Shown here piece by piece: positions 7,943 through 14,175 of a stretch of 64,000 bases of DNA. Source of the stretch: Candidatus Faecalibacterium gallistercoris. Its GTDB lineage: Bacteria; Bacillota; Clostridia; Oscillospirales; Ruminococcaceae. Each line of letters opens with the position of its first letter. Within the stretch, counting starts at the first letter, position 1. Location of the stretch: assembly GCA_019116585.1 (NCBI GenBank), contig DXBJ01000021.1:1-64000 (forward strand). Reading direction: 5' to 3'. The notes under the pieces are model-generated. The model was not told where the DNA came from. It saw nothing but the letters and a program-made list of their open reading frames with translations, and ran no database searches. The position numbers and the translations under genes are program-made.

Positions 7943-8892
7943 TCCAAGCGTATTACAACGAACTGGACGGGCCGGAGGGGGTCACCCGCCGGCTGAGTGT
8001 GAAAGGCCACGCCAACTACGCCCCCGCCGGGCAGGACATTGTCTGCGCCGGGGCCAGCATCCTGATGCAGGCGCTGGTGTGGATGCTGGCCGGAGAGGAG
8101 GGGGCGGACTGCGCGGCGGCGGACGGCCCCGGCGGGCCCCGGATCACGGTGACCGCCGGCCCGGGCAAAGGACGGGAGGCGGACCAGCGTCTGGCCGGCA
8201 GCTTTGAGCTGGCCAAGACGGGGCTGGCCCTGCTGGCCGAACGCTACCCCGACAACCTGCGCTTTGCGGACACCAGCCGCCGGGGCGAGGAGGGGATGGT
8301 CGATTTGCAGCTCTTTGCCCGGCCCCGGCAGGAGCGCAGAAAGGGCGGCCCCGCCCTCAGCCGGGAGCAGGAACGCCAGGCCGTGGCCTCCGGCACCATG
8401 AAGCGCCGGAAGGACCCGGACAAGCTCCCGGACGAGGAGAAGGACAAGGCCCCCGCCGCCCCCGGCCCCCGGGCGGCGAAGCCGCAGCCTGCGGTCGAGC
8501 CCATGATGGGGATCGGTGAAGTGGGGCGGTTCATCCGGGCGCTGCACCGGCGCTGGGCCCTGGAAGAGGCGGAGATGCGCAAGGGAGACCCGGGATTCTC
8601 CTTCCGGGAGGCGCTGAAAAAGCCGGCCATGCGCCGGATGATGCGGATGCCCGGGATGCGGATGCAGGAGGCCTACCGGGCGGCCTTCTACGACCAGCTG
8701 ATGGAAGGCACCGCCCGGACCGTGGAACAGGGCGTGATGGACCGGGTCCGGGAGCGCGGGGCGCGGGGGGCGGAAAACGGCATCCACAGCCGCGGCGCGG
8801 CGGCCACCGCCCCCGACGTGAGCCGGATGAGCCGCGCCCAGCGGGAGGCCATCGAACGGGAGGTCCTGCACGGGGCCAAGATCCGGCTGTGA
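7939..8892 (+). CDS. Prp-type cysteine protease fused to a putative phage scaffold
   Basis: The protein is 317 residues. Residues 1-112 resemble Prp, the Firmicute protease that trims ribosomal protein L27: GHA with His24 and DIVCAGAS with Cys36 match the catalytic dyad region, and FELAKTGLALLAERYPDNLRF matches the Prp C-terminal helix. Residues 122-127 read DLQLFA, close to the Prp cleavage motif LQFFA, which is cut after Ala. Residues 128-317 are charged and helical and sit where tailed phages encode a scaffold. I infer a protease-scaffold fusion that may cut itself at Ala127 and also trim the capsid protein, whose N-terminus carries the same motif. The frame is continuous and the start overlaps the portal stop. 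Confidence 0.82.
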   Translation: MIQAYYNELDGPEGVTRRLSVKGHANYAPAGQDIVCAGASILMQALVWMLAGEEGADCAAADGPGGPRITVTAGPGKGREADQRLAGSFELAKTGLALLAERYPDNLRFADTSRRGEEGMVDLQLFARPRQERRKGGPALSREQERQAVASGTMKRRKDPDKLPDEEKDKAPAAPGPRAAKPQPAVEPMMGIGEVGRFIRALHRRWALEEAEMRKGDPGFSFREALKKPAMRRMMRMPGMRMQEAYRAAFYDQLMEGTARTVEQGVMDRVRERGARGAENGIHSRGAAATAPDVSRMSRAQREAIEREVLHGAKIRL

Positions 8893-8947
8893 GACAGGTA
8901 CGAACCGGCCCTGGGGCCGGCACACATACGACAAAGAAAGGAAACAC

Positions 8948-9988
8948 ATGATGAACTGGAACAAACTGCCTTTTGACCTGCAGCTGTTTGCCGAGCCGGA
9001 GGCCGGCACCGGCAACCTGCTGAACACCACCACCACCATGAGCGCCGAGATGAGAAGCTTCTACGAGAAGCGCCTCATCGACCAGGCTGAGCCCCGGCTG
9101 GTCCACGACCAGTTCGCCGACTATTACCCCGTGCCGGTGGGCGGCGGCAAGACCATCGAGTTCCGCAAGTACGACAGCCTGCCCAAGGCCACCATCCCCC
9201 TGACCGAGGGCGTGACCCCCGACGGCCAGGCCCTGAACGTCTCGGTGGTCAAGAGCGACCTGCACCAGTACGGCGGCTGGACCCCCCTGACCGACGTGCT
9301 GCAGATGACCGCCATCGACAACAACGTGGTGCAGGCCACCCGCATCCTGGCCAGCCAGGCCGGCCGCACCCTCGACACCATCACCCGGGATGTGCTGGCC
9401 GGGGGCACCAACGTGATCTACGCCCCCAAGGTGACCTCCAGCGGGGAGACCGCGGTGGAGAGCCGCTCGGCCCTGACCATGGACTGCAAGCTGACCCCCA
9501 AGCTGTTCTTCCAGGCGGCGGCCCAGCTGGGCGCCATGAACGCCGACACCCTGGGCGACAGCTATGTAGCCATCATCCACCCCTACGCCGCCTACGACCT
9601 CAAGACCAGCAAGGAGTGGATCGAGGTGCACAAGTACGCCGACCCCGAGGCCATGTACCGCGGCGAGATCGGCAAGCTGGGCAACATCCGCTTTATCGAG
9701 ACCAGCGAGGCCAAGATCTGGAAGGACGACACCTGCCCCGCCAACGGCAGCGGCCGCTATGCCGTTTTTGGCACCCTGGTGCTGGGGGCCCACGCCTACG
9801 GCGTCACCGAGCTGGAGGGCGGCGGCCTGGAGCACATCGTCAAGCAGCTGGGCTACGGCGACGACCCCCTGAACCAGCGCGCCAGCGTGGGCTGGAAGGG
9901 GATGCGCGCCGCCGAGCGGCTGGTGGAGCAGTACATGGTGCGGATCGAGAGCCTGTCCAGCTATTCGGCCTCGGCCGCCGCCAACTGA
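8948..9988 (+). CDS. Major capsid protein, N4-gp56 family
   Basis: The protein is 346 residues. The central segments (PLTEGVTPDGQALNVSVVK, GWTPLTDVLQMTAIDN, ASQAGRTLDTITRDVLAGG) match the N4-gp56 family of HK97-fold capsid proteins found in podoviruses and many Clostridia prophages. Residues 10-15 read DLQLFA, followed by an acidic Glu-rich start, so the mature shell protein may begin at Glu16 after processing by the Prp domain encoded just upstream. Two tandem ATGs (8948, 8951) are possible starts; AAAGGAAAC is the ribosome binding site. Codon choice is very even (ctg, gcc, acc), as expected for a highly expressed protein. Confidence 0.9.
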   Translation: MMNWNKLPFDLQLFAEPEAGTGNLLNTTTTMSAEMRSFYEKRLIDQAEPRLVHDQFADYYPVPVGGGKTIEFRKYDSLPKATIPLTEGVTPDGQALNVSVVKSDLHQYGGWTPLTDVLQMTAIDNNVVQATRILASQAGRTLDTITRDVLAGGTNVIYAPKVTSSGETAVESRSALTMDCKLTPKLFFQAAAQLGAMNADTLGDSYVAIIHPYAAYDLKTSKEWIEVHKYADPEAMYRGEIGKLGNIRFIETSEAKIWKDDTCPANGSGRYAVFGTLVLGAHAYGVTELEGGGLEHIVKQLGYGDDPLNQRASVGWKGMRAAERLVEQYMVRIESLSSYSASAAAN

Positions 9989-10007
9989 GATGGAAAGGAG
10001 AAAAAAG

Positions 10008-10223
10008 ATGGCTGAAGAAAAAGTCCGCATCAAGCTGTTCAAGGACAACGGCCGCTACAAGGGCGACCTGTTCGTCAGCGTGAACGGCGTCAACTACAAG
10101 ATCCGCCGGGGCGTTGAGGTGGAGGTGCCCCGGGCCGTCGCAGAGGTGCTGGAGCACAGCCAGCGCCAGGACGACCTGACCGCCGCCCGCATCGCCGCCG
10201 CCGAGGACGCCGCGGGCAAGTAA
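10008..10223 (+). CDS. Small phage protein behind the capsid gene
   Basis: This 71-residue protein has a beta-rich first half (VRIKLFKDNGRYKGDLFVSV, then NYKIRRGVEVEVP) and a helical tail. The ATG at 10008 is chosen because AAAGGAG lies 8 bases before it; an upstream in-frame ATG at 9990 has none. No family is recognised. The position after the capsid gene and the beta-strand pattern would fit a capsid decoration or head-completion protein, but this is an inference from context. A strong hairpin follows directly. Confidence 0.7.
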   Translation: MAEEKVRIKLFKDNGRYKGDLFVSVNGVNYKIRRGVEVEVPRAVAEVLEHSQRQDDLTAARIAAAEDAAGK

Positions 10224-10230
10224 ACGGATG

Positions 10231-10274
10231 CAGCACAGGGCCGGCCCCCAAAAAGCCGGGGCCGGCCCCTTGTG
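10231..10274 (+). terminator. GC-rich hairpin inside the head operon
   Basis: The arms (about 10235-10250 and 10256-10274) share GGGCCGGCCCC in inverted orientation around an AAAAAG loop, giving a very stable stem. The bases after it (TTGTGCTTGCC) are not a proper U-tract, so full termination is unlikely. It may cause partial termination or protect the upstream capsid mRNA from 3' decay. Confidence 0.6.
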
Positions 10275-10303
10275 CTTGCCGAAAAAAGAGAGGTGAACAG
10301 AAC

Positions 10304-10684
10304 ATGACGGCAGGTGAAGCGATCGGGCAGGCCAGGGCCATGCGCCCGGGCTGCGGGATCGGAGAGGACCAGATGAAAGGCTGGCTGTGCCGCCAGGACG
10401 GCGAGATCCGGGAGCGGATCGTCCGGCCGGGCGGGGCCGGGGGCTTTGAGGACACAGGCGCCGACCTGCTGGGGGCCGAGGGCCTGGCCGACAGCGCCGA
10501 GCTGCTGGCGCCGTTCCCCTTTGACGGGATGTATCCCCATTACCTGTGCGCGATGGTGGATGCGGCGCTGGGGGAAAACGAGCGCTATGCCGGGGAGATG
10601 ACCCGGTGCAACGCCCTGCTGGGCGAATTTGCGGCCTGGCTGCGGCGGAACCACCGCCCCCCGGCCCGGCAGGTGATCTGGTGA
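10304..10684 (+). CDS. Phage head-tail connector-like protein
   Basis: The protein is 126 residues. The opening (GEAIGQARAMRPGCGIGEDQ, then MKGWLCRQDGEI) and the FDGMYPHYLCAMVDAALGENERYAG segment recur, from memory, in small adaptor proteins encoded after capsid genes in Clostridia phages. These act as head-completion or adaptor subunits between portal and tail. The protein is helical with no enzymatic motif. The ribosome binding site is AGAGGTGA at 10289. The assignment is mostly positional. Confidence 0.6.
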   Translation: MTAGEAIGQARAMRPGCGIGEDQMKGWLCRQDGEIRERIVRPGGAGGFEDTGADLLGAEGLADSAELLAPFPFDGMYPHYLCAMVDAALGENERYAGEMTRCNALLGEFAAWLRRNHRPPARQVIW

Positions 10685-10697
10685 GGAGGGATGAGGC

Positions 10698-12566
10698 ATG
10701 TATCTGCCTGAGCTGCCCGCGCTGAAAAACAGCCGCCGCCAGATGCGGGTGTTCGGCGGGCTGAACGAGACCTTCGGCTGCACCGAGGCGGAGTATGGGG
10801 CGGAGCGGAATTTTTCCAGCAGGGATTTCCCCGCCCTGTCCACCCGGGTGCCCCGCCGCAGGCTGCGGGACCAGGAAAGCGCCGACGGGATGTACCATCT
10901 GAACGGTTTTTTGCTCATCGGCGGGGGCGGGCTGACCTACACCCCCGACAGCGGGGCGGAGCCGGTGGTGCGCCAGGGTGTCCTGACCGAGGGGAAAAAG
11001 AGCCTGGTGGGCATCGGGACCAGGGTGCTGATCTTCCCCGACAAGGTGGCCTTTGACACCGCCGACGGCACCCTGAAACCCCTGGGGGCCGCCTGGACCA
11101 GCAGCGAATCGGTGGAGATGACCCCCTGCGACGCCGAGGGCAAGACCTACACGGTGAGCCGCTGGGGCCTGGAGGAGCCGGAGGACCCGGCGGACGGCGA
11201 GGTCTTTCTGAAAGTGAAGGCGGAGTCCAGCCCGTGGAACGCCGACGGGGTGCTGGAAGTCTACAGCAGTTCCCTGGAGCGGTGGACAGGGGTGACGCTG
11301 GACTACTGCAAGATCAGCGCCACCGGCATCGGGGCGGACTTCGCGGTCTGGGACACCGTGACGGTGGAGGGGACGGCGGCCGCCGCGGCCGGCCTGTGCG
11401 AGGACCTGGACGGGGAAAAAGTCCTCTACGACGCGGGGGAGGACTGGCTGATGGTCCGCATCACCCCCGGCGGGGAACATTTTTACGGGCGCATCCTGCA
11501 GACCGGGACGGAGGCGTCCTGGAGCAGCCTGGACGGCAAAAGCAATTTGAGCTACAACTCGGACAAGCCCCTGCGCTGCACCCGGCGGGTGCCCGACCTG
11601 GATTACCTGACCGAGTGCGACAACCGGGTGTGGGGCTGCTCGGGCAGCGAGAACGTGATCTACGCCTGCAAGCTGGGCGACCCCACCAACTGGTTCTCTT
11701 ACCGGAACACCGCCGCCGACAGCTATGCGGTGACGGTGGGCAGCGACGGGGACTTTACCGGCGCGGCCACCTGCATGGGGTATGTATTGTTCTTCAAAGA
11801 GAACAGCCTGCACAAGCTGTGCGGGACAAAGCCGTCGGACTTCCAGCTCAGCAGCCTGCGGTGCCGCGGGGTGGCCAAACACGCCGCCGGAAGCCTCTGC
11901 GTCATCAACGAGACGCTGTATTATCTTTCGCCCGAAGGGGTGATGGCCTGGGACGGCAGCCTGCCGGTGAAGGTGTCGGGGACGCTGGACCCCAGCGGCC
12001 TGACCGGGGCCCAGCGGGCCGCCGCCGGGTGGCTGGACGGGCGGTACTACCTCTACCTGAAGCGGGAAGAGGGGAGCCGGCTGCTGGTCTACGACACCGA
12101 GCGCGGCCTCTGGCACGAGGAGGACCCCGGCGGGACGGGAGAGCTGGAAATGCTGTCCAGCGGGCGCCAGCTGTACCTGTGGGACGGCGCGGCCCTCTGG
12201 GCGGCCGGCCCCGCCCGGGAAGAGGACGCCGTCCTGGCCGGGGACGGGGGAGAGGCCGAGGCGAAGATCCCGTTCCGGCTGGAGACGGGGGAGATGGGGC
12301 TGGACGACAGCGAGGACAAGTATCTGGCCCATCTGGTGCTGCGGCTGGAGGCCCAGCCCGGCACCGAGCTGGCCGTCTGGGCCAGCTGCGACGGCGGCCC
12401 CTGGGAAAAACTGGCCCAGGCCGCCGCCCGCACCGAGCCGAAAAAGCTGCGCATCCCCCTGACGCCGCGGCGGCACGACACCCTGCGGCTGCGGCTGACC
12501 GGGGCCGGCCAGATGACCCTGCGCAGCATGAGCCGCACCTTTGCCCCCGCAAAGGGCGGGCTGTGA
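10698..12566 (+). CDS. Putative podoviral tail tube or nozzle structural protein
   Basis: The protein is 622 residues, Gly/Asp-rich and predicted to be mainly beta-strand, with repeated blade-like turns (NRVWGCSGSENVIYACKLGD, LRCRGVAKHAAGSLCVINE, GRYYLYLKREEGSRLLVYD, LWHEEDPG). Beta-propeller nozzle proteins of podoviruses have this look and this place, after the connector. No catalytic motif was found. GAGGAGGGA lies upstream of the ATG at 10698. The gene is intact. The role is inferred from fold impression and gene order; a host-recognition part cannot be excluded. Confidence 0.62.
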   Translation: MYLPELPALKNSRRQMRVFGGLNETFGCTEAEYGAERNFSSRDFPALSTRVPRRRLRDQESADGMYHLNGFLLIGGGGLTYTPDSGAEPVVRQGVLTEGKKSLVGIGTRVLIFPDKVAFDTADGTLKPLGAAWTSSESVEMTPCDAEGKTYTVSRWGLEEPEDPADGEVFLKVKAESSPWNADGVLEVYSSSLERWTGVTLDYCKISATGIGADFAVWDTVTVEGTAAAAAGLCEDLDGEKVLYDAGEDWLMVRITPGGEHFYGRILQTGTEASWSSLDGKSNLSYNSDKPLRCTRRVPDLDYLTECDNRVWGCSGSENVIYACKLGDPTNWFSYRNTAADSYAVTVGSDGDFTGAATCMGYVLFFKENSLHKLCGTKPSDFQLSSLRCRGVAKHAAGSLCVINETLYYLSPEGVMAWDGSLPVKVSGTLDPSGLTGAQRAAAGWLDGRYYLYLKREEGSRLLVYDTERGLWHEEDPGGTGELEMLSSGRQLYLWDGAALWAAGPAREEDAVLAGDGGEAEAKIPFRLETGEMGLDDSEDKYLAHLVLRLEAQPGTELAVWASCDGGPWEKLAQAAARTEPKKLRIPLTPRRHDTLRLRLTGAGQMTLRSMSRTFAPAKGGL

Positions 12567-12582
12567 GAAAGGAGGAGCGCGT

Positions 12583-12768
12583 ATGGCAAGCATCGCGGGC
12601 CTGAGCAAGCTGGGCCTGCCCCGGCTGAGCAGCAGCATGGACCCCGAGGACGCCCGGGTGATCCGCAACTACCTGTACCAGATGCAGGAGCAGCTGCAGT
12701 ACGTATTGACGAACATCGACACCGAGAACCTTGCGGAAGGGCTGAAAAGCCGTCTGGAAGGACAGTGA
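12583..12768 (+). CDS. Short helical phage structural protein
   Basis: This 61-residue protein has an N-terminal Ser/Gly/Leu linker, then the motif DPEDARVIRNYLYQMQEQLQ and YVLTNIDTENLAEGLKSRL. Such LxYVLxNxDxxN segments occur, from memory, at coiled-coil trimer parts of phage minor structural proteins, so a short trimeric coiled coil is likely. AAAGGAGGAG precedes the ATG. No known family name is assigned. It lies between the nozzle-like gene and the internal-protein gene. Confidence 0.65.
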   Translation: MASIAGLSKLGLPRLSSSMDPEDARVIRNYLYQMQEQLQYVLTNIDTENLAEGLKSRLEGQ

Positions 12769-12787
12769 CAGAAAGGAGACGCCAACC

Positions 12788-14077
12788 ATGGCGGTCAAGA
12801 AAAAAGACCCCTACAGCACCCAGGGCCTGAACGACAAGGCGTCGGTGCAGCAGGCGCTGGCTTCGGCCCAGTACCGGCCGGGCGAGGCGGTGAACCAGGC
12901 GGCCAGCGCCCTGGAGCAGTGGCAGAGCAGCCGCCCCGCCGGCTACCAGAGCCAGTACCAGGGGCAGATCAACAGCCTGCTGGATCAGGCCATGAACCAG
13001 GAGAAATTTTCCTACGACTATGCGTCCGACCCGCTCTACCGCCAGTATGCCCAGGCCTACCGGCAGAACGCCCACGACGCCAGCACCGACGCCGCGGCCC
13101 AGGCCGCCGCCCTGACCGGCGGGTACGGCTCCAGCTACGCCACCAGCGCGGCGCAGCAGGCCTACCAGCAGCAGATGAACGGCCTGAACAGCGTGATCCC
13201 CACCCTGTACGGCCTGGCCCTGGACAGCTACACCAGCGAGGGCGATCTGCTGATGGAGCAGATCGGGATGCTGAACCAGCAGGAGCAGAACGCCCAGGAT
13301 CTCTATTACCGCCAGCTGGACGACTACTACACCCAGCTGGAATACAAGCAGGAAGCCTACGAGAACGCTGCGGCCCAGGACTACGCCCAGTACACCGGCT
13401 ACCTGGCCAACCTGAACAACCTCTACGGGTACTACACCCAGCAGGAGGAGGCCGAAGCCGCACGCCGCCAGCAGACCTTCAACAATGTGATGGGCGTGCT
13501 GGGGCTGATCGGCAACGTGGCGCAGATGGCCATCAGCGGAACCACCGGCCTGGGCTCGATGCTCAGCGGGCTGGCGCAGGCCGGCTACAGCATGTACGCC
13601 GACAGCCGCGACTTTGAGGCCGCGCGCGCCGACGCCGCCTGGGAGCAGCAGATGCAGGAGCGCCTGCGCCAGGACAGCCTGGCCCGGCAGTCCTACGAGG
13701 ACAGCACCGCCGCCCAGCAGTACCAGGACGCGCTGGCCCAGCAGCGCTTTGACAACGAGGTGACCAGCCAGAAGCTGGCCATCGCGCAGGGGGAGTGGGC
13801 CCTCAAGCGCAGCCAGGCCCAGCAGGAGGCCGCCGCGGCCAGCGCCCGGGCCGCCAGCCGTTCTGCCGGGGGCAGCACGGCCAGGAGCACGGGCGGCAGC
13901 GGGAGCAGCAGCCGCACGGGCAGCAGCGCGGCCAGCGCGGGCAGCGCAGCCCGTACAGACAGCGCGGCGTCCGGCAGCAGCGGCATCGACTACCAGCAGT
14001 TTGCCCGGAAGATGCGCAGCCGCGGCTACACCATCGACGAGATCAAGGCGATGTTCGACGCCATGCGGGGCGGCTGA
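12788..14077 (+). CDS. Ala/Gln/Tyr-rich phage internal (ejection-like) protein
   Basis: The protein is 429 residues. Residues 1-230 are rich in Ala, Gln and Tyr and helical, and 180-230 may form coiled coil. Around 235-270 lies a hydrophobic Gly-zipper-like segment (NVMGVLGLIGNVAQMAISG). Next comes an Ala/Gln/Arg helix, then a Ser/Gly/Ala low-complexity linker (about 350-400), and last a conserved-looking tail (MRSRGYTIDEIKAMFDAMRGG without its final residue). Podoviruses eject internal proteins with such membrane-active helices to form a DNA channel, so an ejection role is plausible, but no homologue is recognised. AGAAAGGAGA precedes the ATG. It is the last gene of the cassette. Confidence 0.6.
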   Translation: MAVKKKDPYSTQGLNDKASVQQALASAQYRPGEAVNQAASALEQWQSSRPAGYQSQYQGQINSLLDQAMNQEKFSYDYASDPLYRQYAQAYRQNAHDASTDAAAQAAALTGGYGSSYATSAAQQAYQQQMNGLNSVIPTLYGLALDSYTSEGDLLMEQIGMLNQQEQNAQDLYYRQLDDYYTQLEYKQEAYENAAAQDYAQYTGYLANLNNLYGYYTQQEEAEAARRQQTFNNVMGVLGLIGNVAQMAISGTTGLGSMLSGLAQAGYSMYADSRDFEAARADAAWEQQMQERLRQDSLARQSYEDSTAAQQYQDALAQQRFDNEVTSQKLAIAQGEWALKRSQAQQEAAAASARAASRSAGGSTARSTGGSGSSSRTGSSAASAGSAARTDSAASGSSGIDYQQFARKMRSRGYTIDEIKAMFDAMRGG

Positions 14078-14103
14078 GAAGCGCCCCGGGCGCTGCAACG
14101 CGA

Positions 14104-14137
14104 AAAAGGACGTACCTTTGCGGGTACGTCCTTTTTC
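14104..14137. terminator. Intrinsic terminator closing the phage cassette
   Basis: AAAGGACGTACC pairs with GGGTACGTCCTTT around a TTTG loop and is followed by TT and a C, with an A-tract on the left side. It therefore works on the plus strand after the cassette and can also stop the convergent GH2 transcript. Confidence 0.85.
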
Positions 14138-14175
14138 TTGAGGAGTGGAAAAGAAAGGAGACAGGAAATGGAGGG

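Larger units (their letters stand above)
4395..14077 (+). mobile_element. Compact podovirus-like head and packaging cassette
   Basis: Ten intact genes run in the same direction with short gaps or ATGA overlaps: a small protein, TerL, portal, Prp-scaffold fusion, major capsid protein, a small protein, a connector-like protein, a nozzle-like protein, a small protein and an Ala/Gln-rich internal protein. The order is that of a tailed-phage head module. No integrase, repressor, replication, holin/endolysin, tail fibre or attachment repeats are visible, and both flanks are bacterial genes behind terminators. GC and codon use resemble the host. It could be a defective prophage, a domesticated particle or a helper-dependent element. 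Confidence 0.8.
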
